64,000 nucleotides of DNA from Phaeodactylum tricornutum CCAP 1055/1 (GCF_000150955.2 NC_011691.1:310001-374000); one strand, 5' to 3'; shown: positions 1 through 11,620, counted from the stretch's first letter. The notes: generated by a model from the sequence alone, not told the origin. Made by a program: numbers and translations.

Positions 1-2075
1 TAGCATTGGGAGATTGCCATCACGTGTTAAGCGGGGTTGGCCTAGCTAGCCCATTGGTTGGCAAAGCTCTCCTTATACATGCCATCATCTAACAATCACC
101 GTCTCAAAGCTACCTTCGTTTGGACAAGAGTCATTGCGTTCTCCGTCAACCAGAAAGTTTGCGCCCCACGAAATAGTGGTGTGGAAGACTACGAGCAAGT
201 AAATGTGTACGAGATACCCTCTCGACGGAACGTGAAACCGTGGTTGTCGTGAGCCATAAAGAAAGAGCCACGACACACGTTTTGGCAGTAACAAAGTATT
301 TTAAAAGGTTACCTTTCAATCTACCAAAAACACTGAGAAACAAGCGTGTGGAGGGGATGAAATTGGTCGACCCCCACACTGCCGCGCTAGTCGTACCGAA
401 CCCCACAGTTTAATTTCGGCACCACGGCCCACAAGGTATGTTTGTCGACAGCGAGATGCACGCAAGGTATGTGTGTGTGTGTGTGTGCGGTAGACCAGAG
501 ACTCCTACATGTACGGTCAATCCAAAGGACTAGGGAAATCCGTTCGTCCATCCATGACGGCCTGTCCCATGAGTCTTGGCCAAGTGATGACTCTTGAATT
601 GTAAGAGTCGAGATACATATGTGTGTGTGTGGTGTAGGCCACAAACAAGGTAACGTGACGCGTGAGACGTTTGCATAGCAGTGGTACACGAACTAGACGG
701 ACCAACGGAGTGTGCGTGGTTGACACTTACTTTTCCAAAAAGTTGGTAACACCCTTGACTAACCAAAAATGGCAAACAGGAGCAACGAATGGAGATACCG
801 ACATTGCCACAGAAAAAGACGACGCAAGGACGAACGGGTGAGACACAAGTGTTCCGGCGACACGGTGGCAACGACATACACCCATCTCGGGGTAGGGGTC
901 GTCGTGGTTGTTCCAGGCCGAGGCCATTGTGGGTGCACTCACTCGGTTCCAAAACAGCTTCGAGCGGTAACAAAAAGACCCAAACGGGTGCGGCTGAAAA
1001 AAACAAAGAACACCAAAGCAGTGAGTGGGTGAGCATGGGCGGTCCAAGGGTACAGCTCCGGTACGGTATAGTATAATTAGTGCCAGAGCACCCAACATTC
1101 ACCAACTACTACTACGAGTGTCATCCATCCATCCAGCCAGGCCGTGGGGGTTTGCGTACGCACCGAACCAGGCCAAAGGCCAGGCAATAAAGACGGTAAC
1201 GAAAAGCCAAATGAGTCTCTGGACGAGTTGTTTGTTGACGTCACTTTCCGACATTGGGAGTCCGTTGGGTGCAATGATGTACAAAGGGAGGGAGGGAGGG
1301 GAGATCCGTGACCACGCGAAAGAGTGTGTGTGTGGCGAGAGAAGGTAAAAAAGCCAATGAATCGGTACGGTAGTTCTCTGTCGCACTGTGTCCCAGTGCA
1401 CGACTACTCCGGCAGAAACTGTGGGTTCGTTGAGTTGTGGACAGGTGTCGAGTTGTGTACAGGTGAACCTCTCCAGTAGCTAGTAGAGCAAGCTAGCGAG
1501 TAGTTGCGATAGTAAGACCTGACTCGGACAAGGTTTTCCTAATAGCTAGAGCTAGGATCTTGCAATGTTGGGTGGCGTTTTCGGTGTAGGGCAGCAATTC
1601 GGACGTGGACCGCAAGCATATGTGAATGTGTCACCTATATCTTTTTATATATATTTTAGTCTAGCGACAGTCTCGATGATACAGAATAGATGCGCTTGCC
1701 TCGTCGACGACGTGGGATGGCGCGAACAGAAATTGTAGGAAATTCGCAGAACACTTGGGTCCCCACAGCCCACCCACCACGTACAGTTTTCTGTGTGTGA
1801 GTGTGCGGAACACGACACGGCACTGTCGTGACGTGACGCCCGCAGAATCTAGAGACGCGTTTCTCTCTCGACTTGTCTCTTCGCTTGCCCCGGGAGCGAC
1901 TTGGAATGGCACACTTCGACCTTCCTTCCTGGTCGAGTTCACTACTCACTGTCAATTTAAGTAGTAGTGAGCTATACGGTGTGAACAATCCTTCCTTCGT
2001 GCAGAAGAGTTTGGGTGCACGTCAACAAAACACGTCAACGTCAACGTATACCTCGCGACCGACCGATCACTCTTC
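1..2075. other. Gene-free left flank
   Basis: I recognise no gene here. Open frames up to about 190 codons exist on the minus strand, but they are rich in Cys, Ser and His, have no recognisable domain and overlap GT-rich low-complexity DNA, so they look like chance frames. Two GT microsatellite patches occur, near 469-488 and 617-636. The last few hundred bases must hold the promoter and 5' leader of the protease gene that begins at 2076. Confidence 0.5.
469..488. repeat. GT dinucleotide microsatellite
   Basis: An uninterrupted run of about ten GT units is visible. A second, shorter GT run lies near 620-633. Both are intergenic. Confidence 0.85.
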
Positions 2076-4910
2076 ATGTCTCCGTGCAGCGTCGTCCTGT
2101 TTTGCTGCGTCGTCGTGGTCGTCGTGGGTTCCAATGGGATTGTCCACGGCTTTACCAGTGTACCCCCATCATCATCACCACCATTGCTGCGGGTAGTAAA
2201 GGGTGGGATTCGGACGCACCGTCCATCACTATCACCATTATCTCCGCACTCGTACAACCATGGTAGTCGGCGACCACTCCGTATGCTTTTGCCTGCGAAC
2301 GATTCCGCGTCTCATACTCGTCGAGTCGCGACACGCCCGACACGGTACGTGACAATCTCACGACGCTACTTGCTCCTGTTCGTGGACTCGATCGTTGCCA
2401 TTGACTCGCAAACTACTTCTGTTGCTGATACTGGAACGATTGCGTGCCTGCATGTTCGTGTGTTGGGATTCTCGTGCTCTCGTCTTTCGTCACTCACGCG
2501 CTCACTCGTTCGTACTACTATTACTACTACCGTGACAGACTTCTCCGTCCGACGTCGGGGTCGTCCAAGGGGTATCCGTCCCGTAAATTTCGGGTGTTGT
2601 CCCTCGCCGGACGTCCCGACAACAACAACGACAACGACTCGAAAGAGCGTCGCCAGTTTATGCTCGATCCCGTCACCCAAACCTTCGACCACGTGACCAA
2701 GTCCGTGCAAGAATCGGTCGAGAACGCCCGGACGCGTCTCGAACAGCTACTCCGCTTCCTACCCGCACCCCTCCGCAATTTCTACCGCGCCTTCTTCGAA
2801 AAACTCCACGCGTGGAAAGGATTCTTGGTTAGTTTCACTGCCGGAGCCTTTCTCGCCACCGCCGCCATTATTTACCCCATTTACGCTTCCGTAGAATCAC
2901 TATCCCAACCCGTCACACTCTTCGAAACCATACTCGGCGATCTGGAACAAGCCTACGTGGAAGAAGTCGACACCAACAAACTCTTCGAAACCGGAATTGC
3001 CGCCATGCTCCGGTCACTCGATCCCTACACGGAATTCGAAGCTGCCCAAGAAGCCGTGGCACTCACGGAATCCATCGAAGGCCGCTACGGTGGTGTGGGT
3101 CTCGTCATTGCCGGAACACCGCGGGCCGCGGCCGAACCGAAATCCAACGCCAACCAACTACTGCCCGCCGCCGCACAATCCGACACTGCCAGTCAAGAAG
3201 ATACCGAACGCAATCGGAATACCATGAGTAACGTCATGACCGAAGAGGAAGAAGACGAATACATGGATCGCAAGGAACAACGCAAGGCTCTGGAGAAGGC
3301 ACGCAAACAAGGAATCCGGGTAGTCACCGCCTTTGAGGGGTACGCCTTTGATTACGGTACGTTCGTTGGAACGCCCGCCCCGACATTTTTACTAGTACAG
3401 CCAGTCGGGTCGGGGCTCTACACGAACCTCCGCACGCTCAACCGGCACTTTTTTCTTCTGTTTCCCAGGCTTACGCGTCGGCGACAAGCTCTTGGCGATT
3501 GACGATAAGCCTCTCACAGCGGATACGACGGTCGAAGACGTCCGCAATATGCTCCGTGGACAACCCGGAACCTTGGTAAGTATTGAGTTCAACCGAGATG
3601 GCGTCGATGACGTACAAACCGTTACCATGCCCCGTGCCGTTGTTCGCCTCCGGGACGTCAAACTCGCCACCCTCGTGGGAAGTCCCCGGGACGGGATCGG
3701 CTACATCCAATTGAGTGGCTTTACCTCCAACGCCGGTGCCGAAATGCGTCAGGCCATTACGTACTTACAGCAACGGACACTGGACGCGACCAACGGAGAC
3801 AAGAGTTTACAGGGACTCGTTCTCGATTTGCGGGGCAACCCCGGTGGCCTTTTGACGTCGGCGGTAGACGTAGCGTCCCTGCTCGTCCCGAACGGCAGTG
3901 ACATTGTGTCGGCCCGCGGACGGGGCTTTCCCGGAATGCTCTACCGGAGTCGGGTGGATCCCATTCTGAATCCCAACACCAAACTGGCGGTGCTCGTCAA
4001 CGGACAAACGGCGTCAGCGGCCGAGATTGTGGCCGGGGCCGTCCAAGATTTGGATGTGGGCGTCATTGTGGGTGCGGACCGCAGTTTTGGCAAAGGGTTG
4101 GTGCAAAACGTGGAAGAGTTACCTTTTAATACGGCACTCAAGTTCACCGTAGCCAAGTATTACACACCCAGTGGCCGGTGTATTCAAGGCGTCAACTATA
4201 AAGGAGGGGGTGGCCTCAAGGAAGAAAATGGAGGATACATTGCCAGTAAGGTGGCCGACGCTGATCGCAAGGTGTACTATACCAAAGCGGGCCGCATGGT
4301 GAGAGACGGCGGCGGTGTGGAAGCGGATTACAAAATTGAAGCTCCCAAGGCTTCGGCCCTGGAAGTGACGTTGCTGCGATCGGGAATGTTCAACGAGTAT
4401 GCCGCGGAATGGAGTAAAACACACATGCTGACCAACAATTTTGCCGTGGACGAAGATATTTACCGAAACTTTATTGCCTTTGTCGATCAAAAGCAGAAAA
4501 CTGGTGACATTGAGCTGGATGCGCTGTACAGTCGACCGCTATCCGATTTGAAAAAGGCTCTTAAACGGAGTGGATATAAGGGTGCCGAAAAGGAGGTGGA
4601 AGTGCTACAGGCCAACATTGTTCGGGAAGTCCAAAAGGATTTCGACAAGTATCGAAAAGATATTAAAGAAGATATTTCCCAAGGCATTCTGGCCCGATAT
4701 CTTCCGGAGAGTATGTTAATTGAACGAGGTATGAAAAACGACGCACAGGTGGAGGCAGCGATCAAGCTGGTGGCCAACAAGAATACATTCGATAAGATTC
4801 TCGCGCAAGGAAACACGGCCGAGCGCATGGGGGGCGCCAATAGTTTGAATATGGCATCCGGCGCCTCTGCACAAAGCACTAGCGGTGTACGAGCTACTAT
4901 CCAATGGTAG
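2076..4910 (+). CDS. ctpA: Plastid C-terminal processing protease (CtpA-like, S41)
   Basis: Serine protease of the S41 family; plant and algal CtpA trims the C-terminus of photosystem II D1 in the thylakoid lumen. Three exons: 2076-2344, 2539-3356 and 3469-4910, 842 residues. Both introns open with GTACGT and the frame stays open through both joins. The first exon gives a hydrophobic signal peptide ending near VHG, then FTS, which fits a diatom plastid bipartite presequence. A second hydrophobic stretch near residues 195-215 could be the lumen-targeting or membrane segment. A PDZ domain spans intron 2 (GLRVGDKLLAID). The catalytic dyad is Ser545 in TASAAE and Lys571 in FGKGLVQ, the family's usual spacing. 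The protein carries a long tail after the protease core, and an acidic, lysine-rich insert before the PDZ domain (near 3180-3310). The function is clear; the first exon is inferred. An ATG at 2444 in the exon 2 frame is the alternative start. Confidence 0.88.
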
Positions 4911-5102
4911 AATTGGATCCTGCAAACGTCTTGTACAAACAGTAACAGGATGAAGCCAACCGAGGAGAGAACTGGCCAGCAAACTATTCACCGGTCCCCT
5001 CGGGTTCGCTTGGGCAGCAACATTAAGCTAACTACGCTTCGGCATTTACCCATTCGAGGATCTTTATTATCCAAATAGGAATTACCATCATGGCTTCTTC
5101 AT

Positions 5103-6656
5103 TTATAATTTCAGTACACTATTCTTTTCTTTGCGCTGTGTTTTCAGTCTTGCGATCCGTTGCTTTATCAACTGTTTGCGCCTTTCGGTGGACAGTAAAA
5201 CCGAATCATGGCTGGAGACCAAACCAGAGGATAGCTGTACGTCCCGTTGATGCACTCGCAAGTTGCCCACCCGGTGTCGCCGGTACCAAGACGAGTTTGG
5301 GTTGGACGAAAACATTCCCGTAAGCTCAATGTCGACAACCGCGGCGTATTTCGCTTCCAACCGGTCCAAAAAATCAATGGACTGCTGCAGCGTCGTCATG
5401 TACGTCATTTCGTCCCTTAACTCCGGAAATTCCTGCAAATACCGGTGGAGAAACTTGTATAGATGGCCTTTGATAGCGTTGAAAGAACCTCCATTGCCCG
5501 CGACTCCCGGTAGAGGAGGATACACCCGGCACCAGCCCAGGTAATCGCGTGCAAATCCAATCTGCTGTTCCAGAATTTGTCGCGGGGTCAGCTTGCGCGT
5601 ATCGATGGAAAAAATGTTGGGGAACTCCAGCAAGGATTCACTGGACATGACAGCCACGGCACCGGTACGAGCTTGTAGATTGGCCACGTCTGGCATGTGC
5701 TCGACACCACCATTGGCCACAATGGGGAACCCAGGCCGTTGCTTATGGACCGTCTCGATAGCTAATCTAATCCGATCGGTGTGGACGCCGCGAACCTTGG
5801 TTTTATTTTCGTGCAGGGTCCGACCATGTATGGTCATAAAGTCGACGCCCGTATCCAACAGTTTGGGCATCCGAGCAACGAGCATTTCATCCGTGACTGG
5901 TAAGCGGATTTTAGCCGATACGGCAATGTTCGCGGGTAGTTCTTGGCGTAGTGCGGAGAGAATGCGACAAACCAGATCCGTGTCTTCTTCCATCAAAAAA
6001 GCGCCGTAGCGACCTTTGCGGGCAATACCCTGCGGACAGCCGCAGTTGAGATCAAAACCATCCACCTTGCCGTCCGTCTGATCTAGCACGTATTGAGCCG
6101 CTCGCAAGACCATATCCACACTATTACCAGCCAGTTGTACCATCAAGGGACCATTTGTGAAGGGTTTCAGCTCGGGGGGCAAACTACGATCTCCCTGGAG
6201 ACCTTTGAGGCAGACTTCTTGTTGAGGTAGCAAGATGCCGTGGTCCAACAAACGGTCCGTACGTTCATGCATGTCCAAATGGGATTTGGAAAAGGTGTTG
6301 TCCCCCAATAAATTTTTGGCGTGAATCATTTGCGTGTAGGTGAGATCGACCCCGTGTTGTCGACAAAGGCAGCGAAAGGCAAAGTCACTGGCGCCCACCA
6401 TGGGTGCCATTACGGAACGAATCGGAAAGTCATCGCGACAGGAATTAGGAAGAAGAAGGGCTGATTGTCCCGCCTCTTCAGAAGAGGATAATGCTGTGTA
6501 ACCATTCATCTGGCAACCTTTTCGAAAGCTCCTCACTCGTCGCATGCCATAGGCTTGGACCGGACGCCAACTACAGCTAGAAAGAACGGTACTGCAAGTA
6601 GAGAACGCCATCAACGATCTACTCTGTCTTCTACACTTCTGACCAGGTACGCCCAT
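5103..6656 (-). CDS. DUS1: tRNA-dihydrouridine synthase, Dus1 type
   Basis: FMN-dependent enzyme that reduces uridine to dihydrouridine in the tRNA D-loop; the Dus1 group acts on positions 16/17. Visible in order are the FMN-barrel start MAPMVGASDFAFR (about residues 83-95), LMVQLAGN, the catalytic-cysteine motif LNCGCPQGIARKGRYGAFL (Cys near 207), KIRLP, MTIHGRT, NGGV and a late SSESLLEFPNIF. The length, 517 residues from the ATG at 6656, suits the family plus an N-terminal extension of about 80 residues and a basic C-terminal tail. The open frame continues upstream without an ATG. A later ATG at 6611 starts a Ser/Cys-rich stretch that could be an organelle presequence, so location is uncertain. 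The gene is convergent with the CtpA gene, their stops about 190 bp apart. Confidence 0.9.
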   Translation of the reverse strand: MGVPGQKCRRQSRSLMAFSTCSTVLSSCSWRPVQAYGMRRVRSFRKGCQMNGYTALSSSEEAGQSALLLPNSCRDDFPIRSVMAPMVGASDFAFRCLCRQHGVDLTYTQMIHAKNLLGDNTFSKSHLDMHERTDRLLDHGILLPQQEVCLKGLQGDRSLPPELKPFTNGPLMVQLAGNSVDMVLRAAQYVLDQTDGKVDGFDLNCGCPQGIARKGRYGAFLMEEDTDLVCRILSALRQELPANIAVSAKIRLPVTDEMLVARMPKLLDTGVDFMTIHGRTLHENKTKVRGVHTDRIRLAIETVHKQRPGFPIVANGGVEHMPDVANLQARTGAVAVMSSESLLEFPNIFSIDTRKLTPRQILEQQIGFARDYLGWCRVYPPLPGVAGNGGSFNAIKGHLYKFLHRYLQEFPELRDEMTYMTTLQQSIDFLDRLEAKYAAVVDIELTGMFSSNPNSSWYRRHRVGNLRVHQRDVQLSSGLVSSHDSVLLSTERRKQLIKQRIARLKTQRKEKNSVLKL

Positions 6657-6788
6657 ACCAGACGAATCCACAAAAAATGGAAAGCTTCTTTTGTTTGCAA
6701 ACAAAATCGCGTAAAGTCAGTGGCAGCCCAGAGCAGTCCGTGTCACATCAATTGCCTTTGTAAATCAGGTCGGGCCGTCGTCGTGTTT

Positions 6789-8154
6789 CCTGTTCAGTTC
6801 ATCCACGAAGAGTGAAAAACGCACGGTTTGGATTTGACCGCCAGAAAAGCGCTTCATTAGTCCCGAAAATTACGCGACAAATTTGGATCGTGAAATGAGT
6901 CATGTCATCTTCTCATGATTGCAAAAGGTGTCAAGGTATGTTACTGTTTGTTGGTTGCTCATGATTGCAAAAGGTGTCAAGGTATGTTACTGTTTGTTGG
7001 TTGCTGCACCTCTCTCGGTATGTCGTGCCTCCTCACTGCAGCTACTCCTGAGGAAGGTATTGACTGTAAGGAATGGTTTCAAGCAACCAAGGAACAAAGA
7101 CCTGCCCATAAATTGTTTCCTTGCTCAACAACAAATATTTACAGCAAAAACATGTGATGCAATTTCCGCACGACCAGTTGGAATCCACCTAGTTGTATAT
7201 ATGAAAAACACCTGGACCACTTTGGCATCTATCCTTGTCGAATTATATACGTTCTGCTAAAGAGTTTAATAGAAAATTCGCTACTAGCGGCATCGTTCGC
7301 TCCGCCATATTGCATCATGGCCGTATCTGCTGTGGACGAATAACAAAACCGGCTGTCCCGCTTGGGGGTGTCACAGCTCCTTGTTCCTTCGGGAGAAGAG
7401 TCTTGCAATTCTGCCCTTCATGAGTCCGACTGGACAATTTAAATTCCTATCCAGAAGTTTACTTTAGCATGTCTACCACCGCCCTTAATAGGTATGGCCT
7501 GGCGCCTGCTCTATTGGCACATGTTCCTTACAAGTAGTCCTTGCCAGTCAACATGCCTGGCGGCATGCATGTACTCTCATCTGGTCCGGTTTTTGGCTCA
7601 GTCCTTTACTTGTGCACTGCCAAACACATATTCCACGTATTCCATGTATGATACAGCGCATTTACGAGCGGGCCATGTCTCGCCGGAGCTGCCAAGCTTG
7701 TTCTATTGTGCGCTCTTCCATACGTTGACCTCGTCGCTCCAGCCATACCCTCTTTTCATGCAGCTTTTCAATGGCAGCTACCGAAGGTCTCGGTAGGTTT
7801 GTTAGGCAGTCCAAATACTGATACAAACACTTTTTGCAGGTCTTTTTCTTAAAGCATGGAGAATCTGAACACGAGTATCGTGAAGGAGTGAAGGGTCAAT
7901 CCCACCTCGTAACTGGTTGTATCTGGCAATTTTTGCGTCATCAAAGTACACGGGTGAAGCGACAGCCAGCTGGCGTGCTGGCATCATCGTGTTTGAGACA
8001 GGCATGCCCTGCAGAAACGCTCACAATTCACAATTTGCTATCGATAATTGCGATCATCATTAGTGTGTTGGGAGTCAAAACTCCTCTGCTGCGCTCCACT
8101 AACAATCTTGAAGAAAACAAAAAGAAGCTTACGGCGGCAGAAAAAGAGACAAAA
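6789..8154. repeat. Left copy of ~1.3 kb duplicated segment
   Basis: This stretch matches 8944-10264 almost base for base; I see differences at roughly one in a hundred positions. The main difference is that this copy holds a 46-bp unit twice in tandem (6913-6958 and 6959-7004). The match runs straight into a block of 50 Ns. No frame longer than about 100 codons is convincing and no known protein is recognised, so the segment looks like non-coding or long-decayed DNA. It may be one allele of a heterozygous locus placed beside the other allele. Confidence 0.85.
6913..7004. repeat. Perfect 46-bp tandem duplication
   Basis: Two adjacent identical 46-bp units, 6913-6958 and 6959-7004, each beginning TCATGATTGC. 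The equivalent place in the right copy, near 9067, has only one unit, so the duplication arose after the two copies separated. Confidence 0.9.
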
Positions 8155-8204
8155 NNNNNNNNNNNNNNNNNNNNNNNNNNNNNNNNNNNNNNNNNNNNNN
8201 NNNN
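8155..8204. other. Assembly gap of 50 N
   Basis: Exactly 50 N characters. A round number like this usually marks a gap of unknown length rather than a measured one. It separates the left repeat copy from the retroelement tail. Confidence 0.98.
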
Positions 8205-8941
8205 CGAACGACAGACACTGTCGAAACGTCTACGTTTGGTTCGGAATTTGTTGCGATGAAGATTGCGACGGAGCTGTTGATTGGTTTGCGGTACAAACTT
8301 CGAATGAGGGGTTTGCCTCTGGATGGACCGGCGAACGTTTTCGGGGACAATCAATCGGTAGTTACCAATGCGTCGCGATCGGAGTCGGTTTTGAAAAAGA
8401 AACATGTTAGCATTTGCTATCATCGGGTGAGAGAAGCGTGTGCGGCCGACATCATTCGGATTGCTCATGAGAGTACCAAAACAAACTTAGCGGATTTGCT
8501 AACGAAGAATTTGGATGGTCATCGGATTCAAGAACTAGTTTCGAGGATCTTGTATTGACTTTATTTGGCTCCCTTGCTTTGGAAGAGGCATCGTACCTCC
8601 CACCGTGCGGAATTGCATTACAAGAGTGGGTTTCTGTGAGCGTTGGTACAACGTGGATATGATTTTTATATTTGTTTTTAAAGACGGTTGTCGATTTGGT
8701 TGTTGATCATGGATTTGGTCGTGATCCCAGGAGCTGGACGGATTGTTTGGTCACCTTATCATTCTGAATTACGAATAATAATGTGAGGGGACTGAGCAAA
8801 TCCAGTGGTAGTGGATCTGGTGATGTGACATAGGTAGTATGTCGCAACCCCTATAATTTAACCTTGTGTTGCGTATCATCACGTCCTGTATGGAATGTAC
8901 TGTAAATATGGACCTACGTATCCACTACGGTGAGATTAACA
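8205..8941 (+). mobile_element. Ty1/copia LTR retrotransposon fossil, 3' end
   Basis: The right-hand end of a copia-family (diatom CoDi-like) element; everything upstream of it is hidden by the gap. Parts seen are the end of the RNase H region (8205-8558), with the DNQS and KKKHVSICYHRVREA signatures and a terminal NLADLLTKNL, then an untranslated stretch, a purine-rich tract near 8783-8792, and a likely 3' LTR at about 8793-8941 ending in CA. It is incomplete as sequenced. With one LTR visible it cannot be dated by LTR comparison; the well-kept RNase H reading suggests it is fairly young. The right repeat copy starts within three bases of the LTR end. Confidence 0.85.
8793..8941 (+). repeat. 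Likely 3' LTR of the copia fossil
   Basis: The stretch begins TGAGCAAATCC just after a G-rich tract that could be the polypurine tract, and ends GAGATTAACA, giving the usual TG...CA ends. A start at 8782 (TGTGAGGGG) is also possible. The 5' partner is not in the window. Confidence 0.5.
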
Positions 8942-8943
8942 GA

Positions 8944-10264
8944 CCTGTTCAGTTCATCCAAGAAGAGTGAAAAACGCACGGTTTGGATTGACCGCCAGAA
9001 AAGCGCTTCATTAGTCCCGAAAATTACGCGACAAATTTGGATCGTGAAATGAGTCACGTTATCTTCTCATGATTGCAAAAGGTGTCAAGGTATGTTACTG
9101 TTTGTTGGTTGCTGCACCTCTCTCGGTATGTCGTGCCTCCTCACTGCAGCTACTCCTGAGGAAGGTATTGACTGTAAGGAATGGTTTCAAGCAACCAAGG
9201 AACAAAGACCCGCCCATAAATTGTTTCCTTGCTCAAGAACAAATATTTACAGCAAAAACATGTGATGCAATTTCCGCACGACCAGTTGGAATCCACCTAG
9301 TTGTATATATGAAAAACACCTGGACCACTTTGGCCTCTATCCTTGTCGAATTATATACGTTCTGCTAAAGAGTTTAATAGAAAATTCGCTACTAGCGGCA
9401 TCGTTCGCTCCGCCATATTGCATCATGGCCGTATCTGCTGTGGACGAATAACAAAACCGGCTGTCCCGCTTGGGGGTGTCACAGCTCCTTGTTCCTTCGG
9501 GAGAAGAGTCTTGCAATTCTGCCCTTCATGAGTCCGACTGGACAATTTAAATTCCTATCCAGAAGTTTACTTTAGCATGTCTACCACCGCCCTTAATAGG
9601 TATGGCCTGGCGCCTGCTCTATTGGCACATGTTCCTTACAAGTAGTCCTTGCCAGTCAACATGCCTGGCGGCATGCATGTACTCTCATCTGGTCCGGTTT
9701 TTGGCTCAGTCCTTTACTTGTGCACTGCCAAACACATATTCCACGTATTCCATGTATGATACAGCGCATTTACGAGCGGGCCATGTCTCGCCGGAGCTGC
9801 CAAGCTTGTTCTATTGTGCGCTCTTCCATACGTTGACCTCGTCGCTCCAGCCATACCCTCTTTTCATGTAGCTTTTCAATGGCAGCTACCGAAGGTCTCG
9901 GTAGGTTTGTTAGGCAGTCCAAATACTGATACAGACAGGTTTTGTAGGTCTTGTTCTTTAAGCATGGAGAATCTGAACACGAGTATCGTGAAGGAGTGAA
10001 GGGTCAATCCCACCTCGTAACTGGTTGTGTCTGGCAATTTTTGCGTCATTAAAGTACACGGGTGAAGCCACAGCTAGCTGGCGTGCTGGCATCATCGTGT
10101 TTGGGACAGGCATGCCCTGCAGAAACGCTCACAATTCACAATTTGCTATCGATAATTGCGATCATCTTCAGTGTGGTGGGAGTCAAAACTCCTCTGCTGC
10201 GCGCCACTAACAATCTTGAAGAAAACAAAAAGAAGCGTACGGCGGCACGAAAATGTAGACAAAA
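8944..10264. repeat. Right copy of ~1.3 kb duplicated segment
   Basis: Nearly identical to 6789-8154, and colinear from its first base. It begins immediately after the LTR and continues past the point where the left copy meets the gap. It has one instead of two 46-bp units. Short minus-strand frames (for example around 9960-10060) resemble broken coding sequence but match nothing I recognise. Confidence 0.85.
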
Positions 10265-10762
10265 TTGATACTTGCAAGTTGTGTAGGTAGGTTTAGACGG
10301 GACTGTTAGTGAATGCCAAAAACTATTTTGGGAAGTTACAGTGTTTAGTGTTAGCCAGATTTCTTCATAAGGCAAGGCTGGCGGTATTCATATACAGCCT
10401 ATCAGTAAACGGGTGAATTCGGTGATATTCGACCCCTATGTATGAAGACTTCTGAAGAGTAAGTTTGTACATGCGCGTACCATAATTGACATTTGCAGTT
10501 ACACGCAACAGAAAACAGATTCCTCCCGCCCAGTCAGGAATGCTTACTTACATTAAATCCGTTTGGCCGGTCCAATATAATTAAATGTAAGGTGAAATTG
10601 ATTGATGAAGAGACTAACAGTCAATCAAAGGAGGTGGTCAAGCCCAAAAACCCAACGCATTCAAGACATCATTTTCATCGACGTCGCTATTCCCCGGATC
10701 CTTTTGATTTGTGGCGTCTACGGCGTAAAAAAACATCAGAAGATTACCATAATTTATAAGAT
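10265..10762. other. Intergenic, no recognised feature
   Basis: An open frame from 10493 ends at a stop at 10757 and lies in the same frame as the small coding region that starts at 10763. It has no ATG, so it is either leader, an upstream exon I could not define, or the front part of a decayed gene. Confidence 0.4.
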
Positions 10763-11137
10763 ATGATGTCTTGGTTGAGATGGAAAAAATGGCGCAGAAA
10801 AAACGCTTCCGACTTGCCCATCGTTAGCACTAGCAAACAATTCCTGGCAAAGGTGTCCGGCCCATGCGAGCGTATACATCGGAAACGGGTTTTGTCACAG
10901 AATGATAGAGTGTCTGCAGAGCTCGAAGCAGTCGTAGAGAAGATGCAGATGCTTCATGAACGATTTCCTTGTGATGAGGAGGCCTTCAGTCAACGAAATG
11001 ATGTCGTCGTCAATGTGTTTGGTGAGAAATGCAGCTCGGCCTTCGCATCGATCGGTTGCATTTCTGGCACACGCGCGACCAAAAATATTATTGCCGAGAA
11101 ACATACGAAGGTGTTCCGCGCACTGGGACGAGAATGA
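10763..11137 (+). CDS. Hypothetical 124-residue protein
   Basis: Not recognised. The frame starts with two methionines and a basic tryptophan-containing stretch (MMSWLRWKKWRRK), followed by a mixed-charge, probably helical middle (VSAELEAVVEKMQMLHERF) and a basic tail. The open frame upstream (10493-10756) is in phase and separated by a single stop, so this may be the rear part of a longer gene, or of a pseudogene. It lies about 480 bp before the repeat protein at 11621, on the same strand. Whether it is expressed cannot be told from sequence. Confidence 0.3.
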   Translation: MMSWLRWKKWRRKNASDLPIVSTSKQFLAKVSGPCERIHRKRVLSQNDRVSAELEAVVEKMQMLHERFPCDEEAFSQRNDVVVNVFGEKCSSAFASIGCISGTRATKNIIAEKHTKVFRALGRE

Positions 11138-11620
11138 ATGACCACAAAGTTGCTCTACCTAAAAAACGGTACTTGTAGCTCGCAGATGCCGTCGCAAACC
11201 AAGGTAACGTCATGAGGCGTTTCTTGTCTTGTGAAATCTACGTGGAAAGTGAGAGTGAGAGATATAGTTGATTACATTCCCTGGTTGCTAGGGTATATTT
11301 GAAAGACCATTCTGTTGTCTGAGCCTTGACCAGTCACATATTTGAAAACACCGGTGGAACTTTACGCTTTCTTTTATTTATACATAATTATTTCGAAGCA
11401 GAATGGCTGGTTCATTGCTTTATAGATGCAGTCACTTCAGTCGTCTATCAATTGACATATTTTACATTACCAGTAAGGAAAACTTCGAAAATCAGCGTAT
11501 ATTTCTTCTCTCTCTTTTTCTTTATGTATGTGTTATCTACTCTAGTAGAGTGATTTTATCAAGAAATGACAAGAAAACTTACTCACCAGTGAAACCAGTT
11601 AAAATCAAAGTAGTTTCCGA
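11138..11620. other. AT-rich upstream region
   Basis: AT-rich DNA with only short frames. It probably contains the promoter and leader of the gene starting at 11621. Confidence 0.4.

Noticed and set aside
530-1105. 191-codon minus-strand open frame
   Set aside because: Cys/Ser/His-rich, no domain, opens over low-complexity DNA and lacks any conserved pattern; likely chance.
7494-9871. Frames of about 60-100 codons repeated in both 1.3 kb copies
   Set aside because: They are identical only because the DNA is duplicated; no protein family is recognisable and both strands have similar short frames.
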